Source: Micropterus salmoides (Eukaryota > Chordata > Actinopteri > Centrarchiformes > Centrarchidae). From it: a stretch of 64,000 nucleotides of DNA. Made by a program: the position numbers and the translations under genes. The notes under the pieces were generated by a model. The model was given only the letters and a program-made list of their open reading frames with translations, ran no database searches and was not told where the DNA came from. Position 1 is the first letter of the stretch, and each line of letters begins with the position of its first letter. Shown piece by piece: positions 1 to 16,800 of this stretch. The DNA is taken from the NCBI RefSeq assembly GCF_014851395.1, contig NW_024040707.1:15588457-15652456 (forward strand). Reading direction: 5' to 3'.

Positions 1-269
1 AGAATAATAAATAAGAGTATTTCTTAGGTTTTTCAGGGCTAGTTTGAAACCACAATGTCAAACTGTACAAGCTGAAGCCATTTGAGGTAGACAGAAACTG
101 TGTCAAGAGTACACATTTTCATGCTGTCTAAAACCAAACAACAGGCTCACGCACTGTCAAACAACCATAATCTTGATTTAGGGTTCAGCGTGAGACTTCC
201 TATGACTCCACCTGAGACTGACAGGGAACCACTGATCTGGTAAGGGCAACATCATGGACCATGGAGGCT

Positions 270-305
270 TAAGGAGTGTAAGGAGTGTAAGGAGTGTAAG
301 GAGTG
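270..305. repeat. 9-bp tandem repeat, about 4 copies
   Basis: The unit TAAGGAGTG is repeated head to tail about four times, followed by a degenerate fifth copy. Confidence 0.85.
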
Positions 306-718
306 TAATGAGGGAAGGGGGGGTGGGCACAACTCTACAAGCTATTTACCAGAAAGAAGTCAACGCCACACATCTTCAATATCTCAAGTCAACAGCAGCA
401 TTTCAACCTCAGTCATATAACCACAAACAATTGAGGGTTAATTTACAAGGCATAATCTTTTAAATGGAATATATGGCATCTGACCATTGTCTCAATATGT
501 CCCTTTGAGATATCTCCCACCCCACGCCCACAGACATAACTTTATACCCCAAAAATCCCAATGACAGACCTCATGCCCATTTAACAGTCTCACATTGTTC
601 TAGAGAATAGAGATTAAAAATATATACTATTGACTTCCAGTGTATGTGTTCTCTGTTTTTCTCTACTGAAAAAAAAAAAATCTTCTTTGCCACAATGCAA
701 GCTCTGAGGTCTTTTCTC

Positions 719-748
719 CACACACACACACACACACACATATATACA

Positions 749-801
<53 letters not shown>
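719..801. repeat. CA then TA dinucleotide microsatellite
   Basis: A (CA) run at 719-740 is followed by an interrupted then pure (TA) run to about 801. It is a compound microsatellite in the 3' flank of spata2. Confidence 0.9.
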
Positions 802-804
<3 letters not shown>

Positions 805-1252
805 GGATTTTTAGCTGAGAAGTTAGGCAAAGTATATGTTCATTTGGACGGAATTCATTCAAAATGAGAAGGAATTTTCTTTTCTCCAGTTTCCCATTTG
901 AGGAGGACAAAATTTGAGAAATTTGGGAAGCGCTACAACATCACATGACTACTCAAGAGCAGGTAGCAAGGTAAAAAGAAGAAGAAATAGATAAAAAGGC
1001 CTGAACTTGTACAAGGCAGAGAGATGGGCAAAACGATATGGCTCTCTGTGGCATTCCAGGGCCCTACTAACAGTAAGAGAAAATGTACAAAGTTCAAGAG
1101 AGGGTTAGAGCGAGTAAAAGGACAATCAGATAAAGGGGAAGATTGTGAATTAGTTGTTTAAACAGGAACAGAGCTAAAGCAATAGTGCAAGACTACGCCA
1201 TGGGTTTTGGGAGAGGACTAGAAGGGTGATACAAATATTCTATCTGCCTGAT

Positions 1253-3678
1253 TCATCGGTATACGAGGTGAGATATGGTGCCAGATTTGAAGTTGAGCTG
1301 ATGGTTGGGCACAAAGCTGTGCTGGGGATTCTTCCGCGTGCAGATATCTTTTGCATACAAGCCCATGCACGAGTCACATGACACTTTAGAGCAGTTCACA
1401 CAGGTGTGCGATGCACCTGGCTTGTTGCAAAACCCGCACCGCGATCCCCCCAAGGTTATTCGCTCACTGCTGCCTCCCTTTGGCGTTGTCAAGGCAACAG
1501 ACTTGCTTGGAAACAGCTTGGTGGACATTAGGGGTTTCTCCACTATCTGCGGGTGAGGATGGGGGTGAGAGTGTGAGTGGGTCAGTGTCAGAGGGTGCGG
1601 ATGGAGGTGGGAGTGAGTATTAGAGTAGACAGAGAGCTTTTCCTTAACAGGAATGTATCCGTCGAGGGGTCGTGGGGATTTGGGGTGGTAGTCCTGGAGG
1701 CCACAGCAGGGGGAGGGGTCTACATCATGACAGGCAGAACAGAGGATCATGTCACACCTCTGGCAGGAGGCCATAGTGGAGCAGCCCAGCCCACAACCCT
1801 GACACTTCACACCACCATGTGCCTTGAGGAGCCACCCATCCCTTGCCTCCCGTGGCTCTCTGGATGGAGGTCGAGAGGGCGTCTGCCTTCCTCCTGTCCC
1901 AGCAACACCTCTCTCTGTGTACAAGTCAATCTCATCCAAAGAGGACAGGTGGTAGGATGTGTAAGCATCAGCCGGGGGAGGTGACTGAATAGGGAAGAAA
2001 TCCGCCACGGGGCTATAGGAAGGTGGAGCTGCCACAGAGAAGAGTGATGCTGAGGTGCTGGGCCTAAGGATCTCATCCTTCATATCCTCCTCTGCATCCA
2101 CAAACAGAGGCTCCTTTCTCAGACTCAAAGAGGCCTTCAACACAGGCTTGCTAACTGCTGCGTGCCAGTGACCAGCCCCATCTGTAACATCCACAGACTT
2201 TGACGGTCGGCTGCCTCGCCTCAGGTGGTGGGCATGAGGCCTCTCTATATCCAGCGGACGCACAGACAGCCGGGCCATATCTGCCCCGAGGCTGTCGCGT
2301 CTGCGGAGCGCCTCGGCACAACCAGCTGCATCATCTCTGCAACCTCTGCGGAGTTCCAGGGCCTCCAGCTCTGAGGCTGAACCACGGGCCAGAGCCACTA
2401 CCTCTCCCAGAAGACGACACTCTGCCTGGGCCAGGAAGAGCTCAAACGCCAACTGGCGGAGGTGATTTGCACCTCCCGGGTGTTCCTGCAAAAGGAACTG
2501 CGAATCATGGTCACAGGCGTAGCCGATGGTGCGCATTAGAGTTCGGAGTTCAGAATCAGTAATGGCAGACTGCAGGTAGTACACGTATGGGCCAGTGAAG
2601 GTCTAAAAAAAGAAATGCATTAATCAGCATCAGTTTCATGGCAACAGAAGATAAAATCAACTCCAAAACTTACCTAGCATGGTATTCATCTGCTATCATA
2701 TAATTAAAAAAGTATATGTAAAGTTTGTTTTGATACTGTGTACTAACATTACAGATGTAAAACCTTTAACAGTTTTTGAAATTACCACCTCACATACAAA
2801 TGCTGTCTAAAAATAAATTATTAAAAAACAGGACGAGCAAGTTATTGGGGATAGCAGGTTCCAATACAGTGTTTCACATTGTGGTGGTGGGGCAACCCTT
2901 TTGTTTATAAATAACACACTGTATGGTGTTGTGATTAGACAATAAATACTGTGTAACAATGTTGTAAGATGTAGATGTTATTATTAATAAGTCAATTGCT
3001 AATGTTGGGTAGTCCTATGTTACTGCATTCTTTATATACATTATTAGGTACCTGATTAACTATGGAGACAAAGCACAGGCAATTTATTTACACAGTAAAT
3101 GTCATTTTAAGGCTACACAACATAACCATAAATCTGTAAAGATGCTGTACTGACTCTGTGCTGCAGCCACTACTAAATGAATATGTGGGGGGAAAAAAGC
3201 TTGTTTCCACCTAGAGGTCGTAAAAGATACTAATGTATACTGTCACTGGATTCTGTGGCGGACCTTTCATATGAAAATTCACATTCAAACCAGCATTTTA
3301 ATAATAATTGGTTTATGTCAGCTTTAAACACACCTTTATACATCTGAACTCCTTCTTCCAGGGGAAGAGCAAGAGGTTGGTGCAGATGGTTTCCAACGTG
3401 TGGAAGGCTCTCTCCAGGCTCTTGATGTTGCCCCCTCTCTGGCAGCGGAGAGAACTCTCCACCACTTCATAGAAACGCACCATACGGAAACGTTGACCTG
3501 GATCTGGCTGGTAGGCCCCTAGCAGAGCTGTGGCTGTGGAGAGTAGAGCCTCACTGTCCTTGTGTCTCCCTCTGTCCCCCTCTGGTGCAGTTCCAATCCA
3601 TGTGTATTCCTCCTCTAGACGCCTCTCCAGTGCTGTCACATACCTCCGAAACAGGTCCTCTTTTAACTTGGCATCCAT
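1253..3678 (-). CDS. spata2: SPATA2, CYLD-LUBAC adaptor (two coding exons)
   Basis: Coding exons are 3678-3334 (115 codons, phase 0 end, AAG|GTGTGT donor) and 2602-1253 (TTTTTTAG acceptor), giving 564 residues against about 520 in mammals. The start ATG at 3678 has a strong context (A at -3, G at +4). The N-terminal region (about 1-215) matches the SPATA2 PUB domain, which in mammals binds the CYLD USP domain. Residues 337-347, LDEIDLYTERG, correspond to the PUB-interacting motif that docks on HOIP of LUBAC, with the key Tyr at 343. Cys-rich clusters at 382-416 and 504-536 look like zinc-binding modules, and the C-terminal SHLVYR matches the family. A His/Pro-rich stretch at about 444-466 is unusual. 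By homology the protein bridges CYLD to LUBAC in TNF/NF-kB and necroptosis signalling. The neighbour rnf114 is divergent, as in other vertebrates. Function comes from family knowledge; the exon structure is read directly. Confidence 0.95.
2604..3333 (-). other. spata2 intron between coding exons
   Basis: AT-rich intron with a GTGTGT donor (minus strand, from 3333) and a T-rich tract ending in AG at 2603. I see nothing else in it. Confidence 0.85.
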
Positions 3679-5218
3679 TATCGACAGCAGACTCTCAGTC
3701 AGCTGTTACACTTTATACTTATGCCTCACCCCTTTTAGCATGCCCTGCACCAGGATGCCACATTCAAGCATCATTTTTGATCACCATAATTCACTGTACA
3801 CACTGGCACACACTCAAACTTAATTATGTTTTGGAGAGGTGGAAGAGGAATGAGACTTTGCATCCAATCAGCAGCACATCCTTTAAACAAGAGATGTAAT
3901 TGTCTGGGTCTTTTAGTTGGCGTAGCTAGGCTGCAGCCTGCATGATAGCATTCTTATGGGCATCTATGGTATTGTCTCAAAGCCTGACTTGTTTACATAC
4001 AAAAAGGCCTATGTTGTGGTAAGGAGGAGTGTTTTCGTCATGCGCTGTTCATGCACAGTTATATCTATTCCATCCCTTGGTTTCAGCATATGCAGAGTTC
4101 AAGGTCGTTCATCAGGAAGACATTCTTGATTGTGTGATTCTTCTGAGCCGTCTCTAAGCTGTAATGACACAAGAGAGCTTTATAAAAATGGAAAGCTCTC
4201 ATTCTGTTACACATAAATAAAGACGGAACCTTAGGCCATATTTCATTCTACTGACTCACTCAGGGTTAACTGAGTCCAAAAAATGCATTTGTAACGATCA
4301 TCATCAAGAGCATTTTTCTTAAAATCTAATGAGTCAGATAAGAGAGAGGCTTTATAGGCATCATTATTTCAATAAACAGTGTCTGTGCTCTGAGTGGGAT
4401 GATGTGAGGGTGCATTGTGTGGGCTATTTTATGTCGATCTTGGAGCTAATAGGTTGGACTGATAGATACCATGATGTACGCAACCAATAAATAGACTTGG
4501 GGAATTACAGTGTACATAACCAGGGTTCCGATTCACTATTGACAGACATATTCTTTTGTCTTGCGCTCCTGTTTGCGCCAATGAATATGACAGCTAGCGG
4601 TACTACATGCTGCACTTCAGTTGGCTAACATGAACACATTGCGACACTGGGACATATGAGATGGCCAGGTGTAAGTTAAAGCTAAAATGACCGGAGGCTT
4701 GAACCACAGCAGATCAAGGTTTCTGTTCCTCGTTCCCGGGCAACCTGGCCGGCTATTCCAGTTACCCGACACATCAACCTTAGCGAACATCCGTTTAGCG
4801 AGCTAGCAAGCAACATGCCTTAGCTCACAACATCACCATGCATTCCTAGTGCGCATCACTTGCAACAGGATCAGTCCGTCGCGACCAAGGTTGGTAGTAA
4901 GAGGGACACCCCGAGGACAGCTTGTACGTTAATTCTTCATAAATCTCAAACCCGACGATGACCGATGCTCACTGGCATGGCCCCCGTACTGAGTATAAGC
5001 AGTGAACGCCCATTTCAGCGCAGCTGGCTAGCTAACAGTTGCTTTAGCTAGCAAGGCGGTCCATCGCTGAAGAGAAATGTTTGGCGATTTTAAAGTCAAT
5101 TGTATAAACATACACAGCCATGGTGGCATAACTCATGTACGAGAAAGTCTAATTCTGCGTCGGCTAAGATCTCTCACACAGTTTTCTAATCAGAAGCACC
5201 AACACCCGCACATCTTAC
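3679..5218 (-). other. spata2 5' UTR intron (inferred)
   Basis: No coding sequence is visible. On the minus strand an AAAG|GTAAGA donor sits at 5219/5218, which would end a 5' non-coding exon; the acceptor lies shortly upstream of the ATG at 3678 but is weak (a TGTAACAG about 30 bp before the ATG is one candidate). The right part (about 4700-5250) is CpG-richer and has several GCTAGC repeats, consistent with promoter-proximal DNA. Confidence 0.45.
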
Positions 5219-5340
5219 CTTTAACAAGTGCTAGCCGTGGCTAGCTACGCCTCCTCAGCTGTTGGAAATTCCCATCACCACACTGCGCATGCGCCCGGTT
5301 CTGACAGCATTAGGAGCCCACGTGCTGCTGAGGGAAGGAG
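5219..5340 (-). other. spata2: probable spata2 5' non-coding exon
   Basis: The exon is inferred from a consensus minus-strand donor (AAAG|GTAAGA) at 5219/5218 together with the adjacent NRF1 and E-box sites, which mark a start-site region. The transcription start is not determined. Confidence 0.35.
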
Positions 5341-5953
5341 CCGGAGGAGGATGCAGAGACACAAACTGCACCACCACCGCTGTTGAGTCGTGTGTGTGAG
5401 TTACATCAGTATACGGTCTTTTTCGGAAAACAAAAATATGAGCTCACGCGTGCAGTTTGTCATTCATTCAGCGGTACATACAAAATATCACTGTTTATCT
5501 ACAATTAACCAATATAGGTTAATCTAATCAACAATAACGTCCAGCAAGTAACCAATTTTTGGAAGCTATTTTTGTTCACTTAATCCACCTTTTTGATTTT
5601 AAAATTATGTTTTGCCTTCCTTTCAACGTTGTTATACTCCACGTTCATACAATATTTATAAACAAACAAACGTTTTAATGGCCACAATTGTGAGAATCAC
5701 CAGTCCCTGCTTACCAAATGTGAGGATTTGCTGTTTTTTTATTGTATATCTATCTGTGTATTTGAACAGTCAGGCATAGACTGTATATAAAAAGGTCAAA
5801 ACAAGATATTTGCTACTACTGTCCCTTAACAGTTTAAACGTTATCGCCGGTTGTACTTTTGCCATAACTCCGCCCTCGCGCATAAAAAAGAAACAATCCG
5901 GTGACGTCGACACGGGAACGGTTGGTGGGGGACTGAGTCAGTGAAGAAAAGAA
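5250..5953. promoter_or_regulatory. divergent promoter interval, spata2 / rnf114
   Basis: spata2 (minus) and rnf114 (plus) are divergently arranged here. A near-palindromic NRF1 site, TGCGCATGCGCC, is at 5284-5295, a CACGTG E-box at 5319-5324, and a CRE-like GTGACGTCGAC at 5901-5911 just before rnf114. No TATA box is obvious, which fits housekeeping-type promoters. The middle part, about 5400-5880, is AT-rich and plain. Confidence 0.5.
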
Positions 5954-8900
5954 ATGGCGATGCTCGGAGGGTTTAGCGCAGCCCAGCACAAGAAAAACGT
6001 CTCTGACGGGAGCAACGACGTGTCAGAATTCGTCTGTCCAGTTTGCCTCGAAATTTTCGACAGTCCCGTAACAACACAATGCGGGCATACGTGAGTATTC
6101 TGCCCTTTTTTCGATCGTTTTCCCCACAAACCACGTCTACCACCAGCGATTCAATGGTACGAGGTAAACATAACGGGGGTGAGAGGCATTTTTCCAAACA
6201 TGTCGTGCCCCCAGACATGCTAGACATCGACCATGCGTTTGCCTGCATTTGTTGTGAGCCTGTAATTAGTTTTCGCTTTACTTGAATATTTGGCTAAACC
6301 AATGCCAGCTTGCTAAATCAGTTTCAGTTTTGTTTACATCAAAGAGGCGGCCTCGCATGGGAGATGTAGTTTAAATCTTCATTGTTTTGACTCATCAAAC
6401 CACTTTAAAAGACTACAAGTCCCTGCGCCCTCTTCAGCTAGGGGCTTTCCATCGGATTTACAGGAAGCTCTAGGTAGGAGCTGTACATGGATCGTCCAGT
6501 ACATGATATCATCAGGTTTCTTATAATGTATTTTAATGCAGCCGAGCTTTTTCCTTCTAGTCACCATAGGCAAAATTAAAGTTGATTACAATTTGTTTCC
6601 CTTGTTCATCACCAATCTATTGTCAGGTTCTGCCAGAGTTGTTTGCAAGAGTGTTTGCGTCCACTGAAGCCAGTTTGTGCAGTATGTCGGACCGGGCTTG
6701 GCCACTGGACTAAAGCTGAGGACCTTGAGGCCCTCATCCAATCATCTGTGGCAGCTTGCAAGGGATGTGGAGCTCAGGTATGTTTCATGGTGCAATAGCT
6801 AACACAAAGTGAATGACATTTACTGGTTTGTTGTGAACTGGGTTTGGAAACACACAAGGGTTAAGACCGATCCCTACTATGCACAAGGCAACCACTGGGG
6901 CTACTGATATAATTACATATGCCTAATCCTAACCAAACCTAATCCAAACCTAATCTGATACCGAGTCTAAACTGCAGTCTTTATACCCAGACAGTGGGAG
7001 AGTTTAAATCACAAGCATTTTGGGAACACTTATATCATTTTGGTTGTGCAATAGCAGTTACTGATGTGTATTTTTTCACTATTCAGGTTGGCCTTTCTCA
7101 AATGAGAAGCCACACAGCTGCCTGTTCAAAATACCAGGAGTACATTGAGGAGGGAGTGAGGACCACTGCCCAGAGCCAGTCTGCCATCATCAGGTGAAAT
7201 ATCGAGCAATACGAAAAACCAGGAATGTGTCTGAAGTCACTCCCTCATTTACCCATTCAATATTACCTGGATAATAAACTCTTAATAGTTTATGCCATAA
7301 TAAGCAGTAAAATGTTGAGTTTAAAATTTATTTTAAACTCAATATGACATCATATCATGATGATATGATATGACAGCATTCTTACCACCATCACTGTAGA
7401 GATTGTGGACAGTAGCGCTCCCATAGAAATAGCTTTACAGTCTAGTCTGATTTGGCACACAAGCCTCAATTAACAAGGTAGTTTGTTTATCATTGTCAAC
7501 ACAAGGTTGTATAACGAAAATGAAAGTTTGCAGTCCCTTCTTGCTACACACACAGAAATGAACAGATTAAATGTATATTTAAATATGGTAACACTTAAAA
7601 TAAAACAATAGATACAGTTATTTACATTATTTATTTACATGGCTGCTATCACGGCTCTCTATCCTCTCTTCTGGGTGATCAATGCACCTGTTGTGCTGTA
7701 TGGTCCGATTGATTTTGCTTGGCTGATCGTCTCTGTAATCCAAAACCCCGGCTTCCTTTTCCAATGACTGTATTTCCATCATAGGCAATACGTGTTTTGG
7801 CAATTAAGCCAGAATAAATAAATGAAAAACAAAAGTGTAGTGCAGTCTGAAGAAGCGACCGGCTGCTGTATCTATATGCGCGGCAGGTTGCCAGGTAAAA
7901 CCGGTTCTTTTAAACCATCTTCATGACTTGTCATTAGGTTTGACTCACCAGTTGTCTTACCATATCCCACATGCAGGGTCAACCCATAAGACGACAGTAG
8001 TAATGGATTATTGAGGGTAAAACCTTTACAGTTACCTTCAGACCCTATAATATCCTTTTGGAAGATTGCCTGTGTTCTGTTCAATGCCATTTTGTTTCAT
8101 CAATTTAATAATCAGACACACACACAATGAGACCCCGGTTCTAAGAAGTGGAAGGTAATTATATACAATAAAAGTTTAAGAAACAGTTATAGTTAAGGTG
8201 GACATGATGACTAATGTTGTAGTAGCCTTTTATAATTAATTTCACCCAGTTAGAACAGTTGGATTAATTCAGAAAACAGTATCAGTTTGCTGTATGGCAG
8301 GCATTAAAACCAGAAATCAGATGACATCTTCCCTCATTTCATGATATCAATATTATATTGATATCAAACAACTGTTTCCATTACATCCAACATTTCTAAA
8401 GCTGAGACACAGCTCTCTTTGTAGAAAAATCAGTAGTGTGACATATTTTCTTGTTTTTGTTTTGTTCCTACAGTCCAGTGCCAAATCGCTTCACTTTCAC
8501 CTGCCCATACTGCAACTGCCAGAACCTCGATCAGGACGGCCTGGTTGAACATTGCACGTCCCATCATGCTCGAGACACACGCCAAGTGGTAGGAAATCCA
8601 CACAGAACTCCACTCCACCCCTTCCAACCATAGACAGAGATCTTTAGGGGGAAATAGCAGATCAACAGTATATGCCACATATAAGTATACATCATCTGAA
8701 ATCTGGGAACATAAAGCTTGATTTGAGATGCAGCTCAGCACTGTGTGTCAAGTTGTACTAGTCATAAATCTGTAATAGACACTGTGTTTCGGTTAGGCAT
8801 CTAAGTTTAGAACATTATGATGGAAGTATATGATCCCTCAATTATGTCTCATAAGTTGTTGCTGCAGTGTTTGGGTTAATACCATTTATTACACAGATTT

Positions 8901-10570
8901 GGTGCAAAATTTCAAAAAACAATTGACCACTCAAAAATGTATTTAAAAAAGGTCAATCTGTGCTGTGATTCGATACCACTTTGGGGAAGGCACTGGACCC
9001 GCTTATCGTCAATATACCTAGGAAAGCCATACATTCTCTGAATGTCCTATGTATCTAGTTTCTGATTGTCATGTTTCATGAGGCAGTGATTATACTATAT
9101 AGAGAGGTCAAGTTTTAAAAAATGGTCTCACTACAGATGGCTACTATGGGGACTAACATCATCACACATGAATATAAGTTGGCTCATTGAATCCACAGTA
9201 GTCTCAGTTTGCCAGTTATACCATATTTGTGTAATTCCAATACTGTTTAGGGACCCCAGTATGCAGAAATATTCAAATACACAATTTTTAGAAACAAAAA
9301 TAACACCTTTATGCTGCATGCAATAAAACACGTTTTTTTTCCCCCAAACTGCATGGAATTAACAAAGTGGGCATGCATGTAAAGGGGAGACCGGTGCCTA
9401 CCATTAGAACCAATTTTTGTTCAGATATCTTGAAGTGAGAGGTCATGGGACCCCTTTTCAAAATGTACATGCCGGTTTCTCCCTTGCCAAAACTTAATTT
9501 GGAACTTTATTTAGCCCCCTTACCAACAACCTGGCACATGGTTGGTAGCAATGGAGCCCGCTACAGCCGAGGGCAATGTATGGAGAACCGGTTCCAAGTT
9601 GGAATAGTTATCAAATTTCCAAGAACCGTGGATTCATTAACATTCTGCTTATTGGTACTGCAGTGAGCATTTTACAGTCCATAATAGTTGAACTAATCTG
9701 CCAGGACCTGCTACTGACCGCAGCAAATGCTCAGGAGTTTGGCTTAGCTTCACTAAAAAAGATCCGTAATATACAACACCTGCTGTAAGGATATCTCGTG
9801 CAAGGGAAGGCACAGTGTTCGACGCTAACTGTAGCAACGTCTCATGCTCAGGTACAAAACACAGATGAGTTGACATTCACCTTTTTTATATTGAAGGTAA
9901 ACAAATGATGTCTACAAATGATTCCAATATATATTTTTTCTTAGATACGAATCCCCAGAGACAACCCTCTAGTACAGAAACTCCTTTCAATTTAGCCATG
10001 AAGGGAAAGATGAGCAAGGAGAAAGTGGATGAATGTCACCGAGCAGTGACAAGAGCAGGTTTGAAATCAGAACGGAAATTCAATAAGAACCAGATTTGAT
10101 AAGTAGAATTGGAATCGATAAAATTGAAATGATACCCAACCTTACTCCAGCCCGTGAAAGATGGTAATGTTGGCCGAGGTTGTGTTGAGTTGAAGAGGTT
10201 AAAAACAAGGTTCCACGCACTGTTTGGATTTAGCTAGGGTTAATTTGTTTATAGATTCTTCATTACTTTCTCTTTGTTTCTGTCTAGGTGTGCCCCATCT
10301 GTGCCTCAATGCCTTGGGGGGACCCTAACTACAGGAGTGCTGACTTTTTCCAGCACCTGAAGATCAGACACACCTTCTCCTATGACACCTTCGTTGTAAG
10401 TTGAGGCCCCAAACGCTATCAGGAGTTTCCTTTTTTTAGGATGCTAATAATCAGTTGATATACTGGTTCTGTTTTCTTCTCTCTTTACACCCATGTGTTT
10501 GCAGGACTATTCCACAGATGAGCACACAATGATCCAGGAGGCTCTACAGCGCTCCCTTTTGGACAACTGA
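5954..10570 (+). CDS. rnf114: RNF114, RING E3 ubiquitin ligase (six coding exons)
   Basis: Exons are 5954-6090, 6627-6777, 7087-7193, 8474-8588, 10288-10395 and 10505-10570, all with GT-AG borders and consistent phase. They give 227 residues against 228 in human. The start ATG has G at -3 and +4; a second in-frame ATG lies two codons on. A C3HC4 RING uses C28, C31, C43, H45, C48, C51, C63 and C66. It is followed by a C2HC finger (C90, C93, H105, C109), a C2H2 finger (C142, C145, H158, H162/163) and another (C172, C175, H193, H198). A C-terminal ubiquitin-interacting helix spans about 211-227. In mammals this RNF125-type E3 acts with E2s of the UBE2D type in NF-kB, p21 and innate immune regulation. 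All zinc ligands are present, so the gene looks intact. Confidence 0.96.
6091..6626 (+). other. rnf114 intron 1
   Basis: GTGAGT donor and TGTCAG acceptor. It splits the RING codon for Thr46. No other feature is seen. Confidence 0.9.
7194..8473 (+). other. rnf114 intron 3
   Basis: GTGAAA donor (weak) and CCTACAG acceptor. It is AT-rich with no coding sequence recognised. Confidence 0.85.
8589..10287 (+). other. rnf114 intron 4, repeat-rich
   Basis: GTAGGA donor and TGTCTAG acceptor. Most of the intron is dispersed-repeat sequence (about 9120-9640). A further stretch ending near 10140 with degenerate GATAAAATTGAAATGATAC-like sequence may be another repeat end, which I cannot classify. Confidence 0.8.
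9120..9640. repeat. dispersed percomorph-type repeat in rnf114 intron 4
   Basis: I recognise phrases that recur widely in percomorph genomes: GTAAAGGGGAGACC, then ATATCTTGAAGTGAGAGGTC, GACCCCTTTTCAAAATG and a following TTATTTAGCCCCCTTA. The copy is diverged. The family name is not certain and the ends are approximate. Confidence 0.6.
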
Positions 10571-10795
10571 AGTGAGAAGAACAATCTAGCATAGGAGGAA
10601 TCCAGGGAAATGAAGGGGAGATGGTGACGTGAAGTCTTGAGAAGACAGAACCCCACACTGTATCATCATTCATCTATCATGAGGATGGTGGTACTGTATT
10701 ACTATGGGTAATCAGTTTCACAGGGAATTGGTCTTGTTAATGAATCTATAGGTTTATTATTCAGAAAATAAATCACGCAATATGGTTAAGAAAAC
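10571..10795 (+). other. rnf114: rnf114 3' UTR (short form)
   Basis: The stop TGA is at 10568-10570. A canonical AATAAA at 10767-10772 would place cleavage near 10790. A second cluster of AATAAA-like hexamers near 11320 could give a longer form. Confidence 0.6.
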
Positions 10796-15780
<4,985 letters not shown>

Positions 15781-15791
15781 AGTGCGTGCTA

Positions 15792-15935
15792 ATCTGTCAA
15801 TCAGACGCTGTCCTGTTGTGACGATGATGGGGGTCCGTGATGCTCGGCCATACACATCCAGCAGCTCGCAGCTTGGAGCGACTCGATGATTAACCAGGCA
15901 GGTAGTGAGTCAAACTGCTGACAGCAGAAACACAC
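15792..15935 (+). promoter_or_regulatory. candidate enhancer module, copy A
   Basis: CTGTCAATCA (exact complement of the PBX-PREP/MEIS decamer) at 15794-15803, ATGATTAACC at 15886-15895 and TGCTGAC at 15916-15922, with a 20-bp gap between the last two. TGCTGAC is the Maf half-site and here follows an A-rich flank; ATTAAC is an HNF1-like half-site. It is similar to copy B at 16651-16800. The role is inferred from the motifs and the neighbouring mafb only. Confidence 0.35.
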
Positions 15936-16650
15936 TGACAGCTGATTTGGAAGACAATGGTCCCGCTCCCTCTACTCAACTTGTCACGGCAGTCGAAGTA
16001 CCTTCTCCATTAACTTCTGACATATCTGGAAAGATGGAGGGGAAACACTCATTTACTACATGGCACTCATAGATATTTGGACATGTTTACATGGGCAAAA
16101 GTACTTCAAAACATCTAAAGAGAACTATTTTGGGAGACCTGCAAAACAAAAGTCATCATGTTATCAATAACACATTAGTTGCGAAGCATCAACTTATATG
16201 AGTATGAGTATGAGTATTAACTTGAAGAGCCGTTGATTAAGATTAAAATGTACAATTGGAATTGATTAGAAACTTGAGAAAACTTGTTCTGGTTTATGGC
16301 GCCAGTGTTTGATTAGAGGTCCATCAGAGCTTGAAATTGAATAATAGTATAATGGGATTATTAAAGTACTGCAAGTTGTTATTGAGATTGTGATATTACT
16401 GTGAATGGCTAATGGGAAACATCAGGAGATCCTTTGACTGTATATCCAGAAGTGAAGACTGTACAGTTTGGTGTCAGTTTACAAAGACGAAACCCATCAT
16501 CGTCTTGTCTCTCAGATTAATAGTCCAACACTTCCCAATTATTAACCGCCCCTGCAGTGCACCATTTATATTCAAAGCTGTTTACCTCCCTCCACTTCCT
16601 GTCCTTTTGTGTCTTGTGTCTTTACAGGAGGGAATGGACGACGCAGGCAG

Positions 16651-16800
16651 ATCTGTCAATCAAACAGCAGCCCCCAACCACCGGTGGCTGCCCATAGACA
16701 GCCGTCCATAGACAGCTGTCCATACACCTCCACCGGCTCCGGCCCCTCCTCAGCTCAATGAGTAACTAACCTGCAGGTATTGAATCAAACTGCTGACGAG
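16651..16800 (+). promoter_or_regulatory. candidate enhancer module, copy B (paralogue of A)
   Basis: Shares with copy A, in the same order, the 12-mer ATCTGTCAATCA (16651-16662), CCATACAC and the 13-mer TCAAACTGCTGAC (ending 16797). The HNF1-like part is altered to ATGAGTAACTAACC (16758-16771), 19 bp before TGCTGAC (16791-16797). It appears to be a diverged local duplicate about 860 bp from A. Confidence 0.35.

Larger units (their letters stand above)
1..1252. other. spata2 3' UTR and downstream flank
   Basis: This stretch lies 3' of the spata2 stop codon (minus strand) and should contain its 3' UTR. I see no convincing coding sequence and no canonical AATAAA on the minus strand, so the transcript end is not placed and may lie outside the window. 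It contains a 9-bp tandem repeat at about 270-305 and a CA/TA microsatellite at 719-801. Confidence 0.5.
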
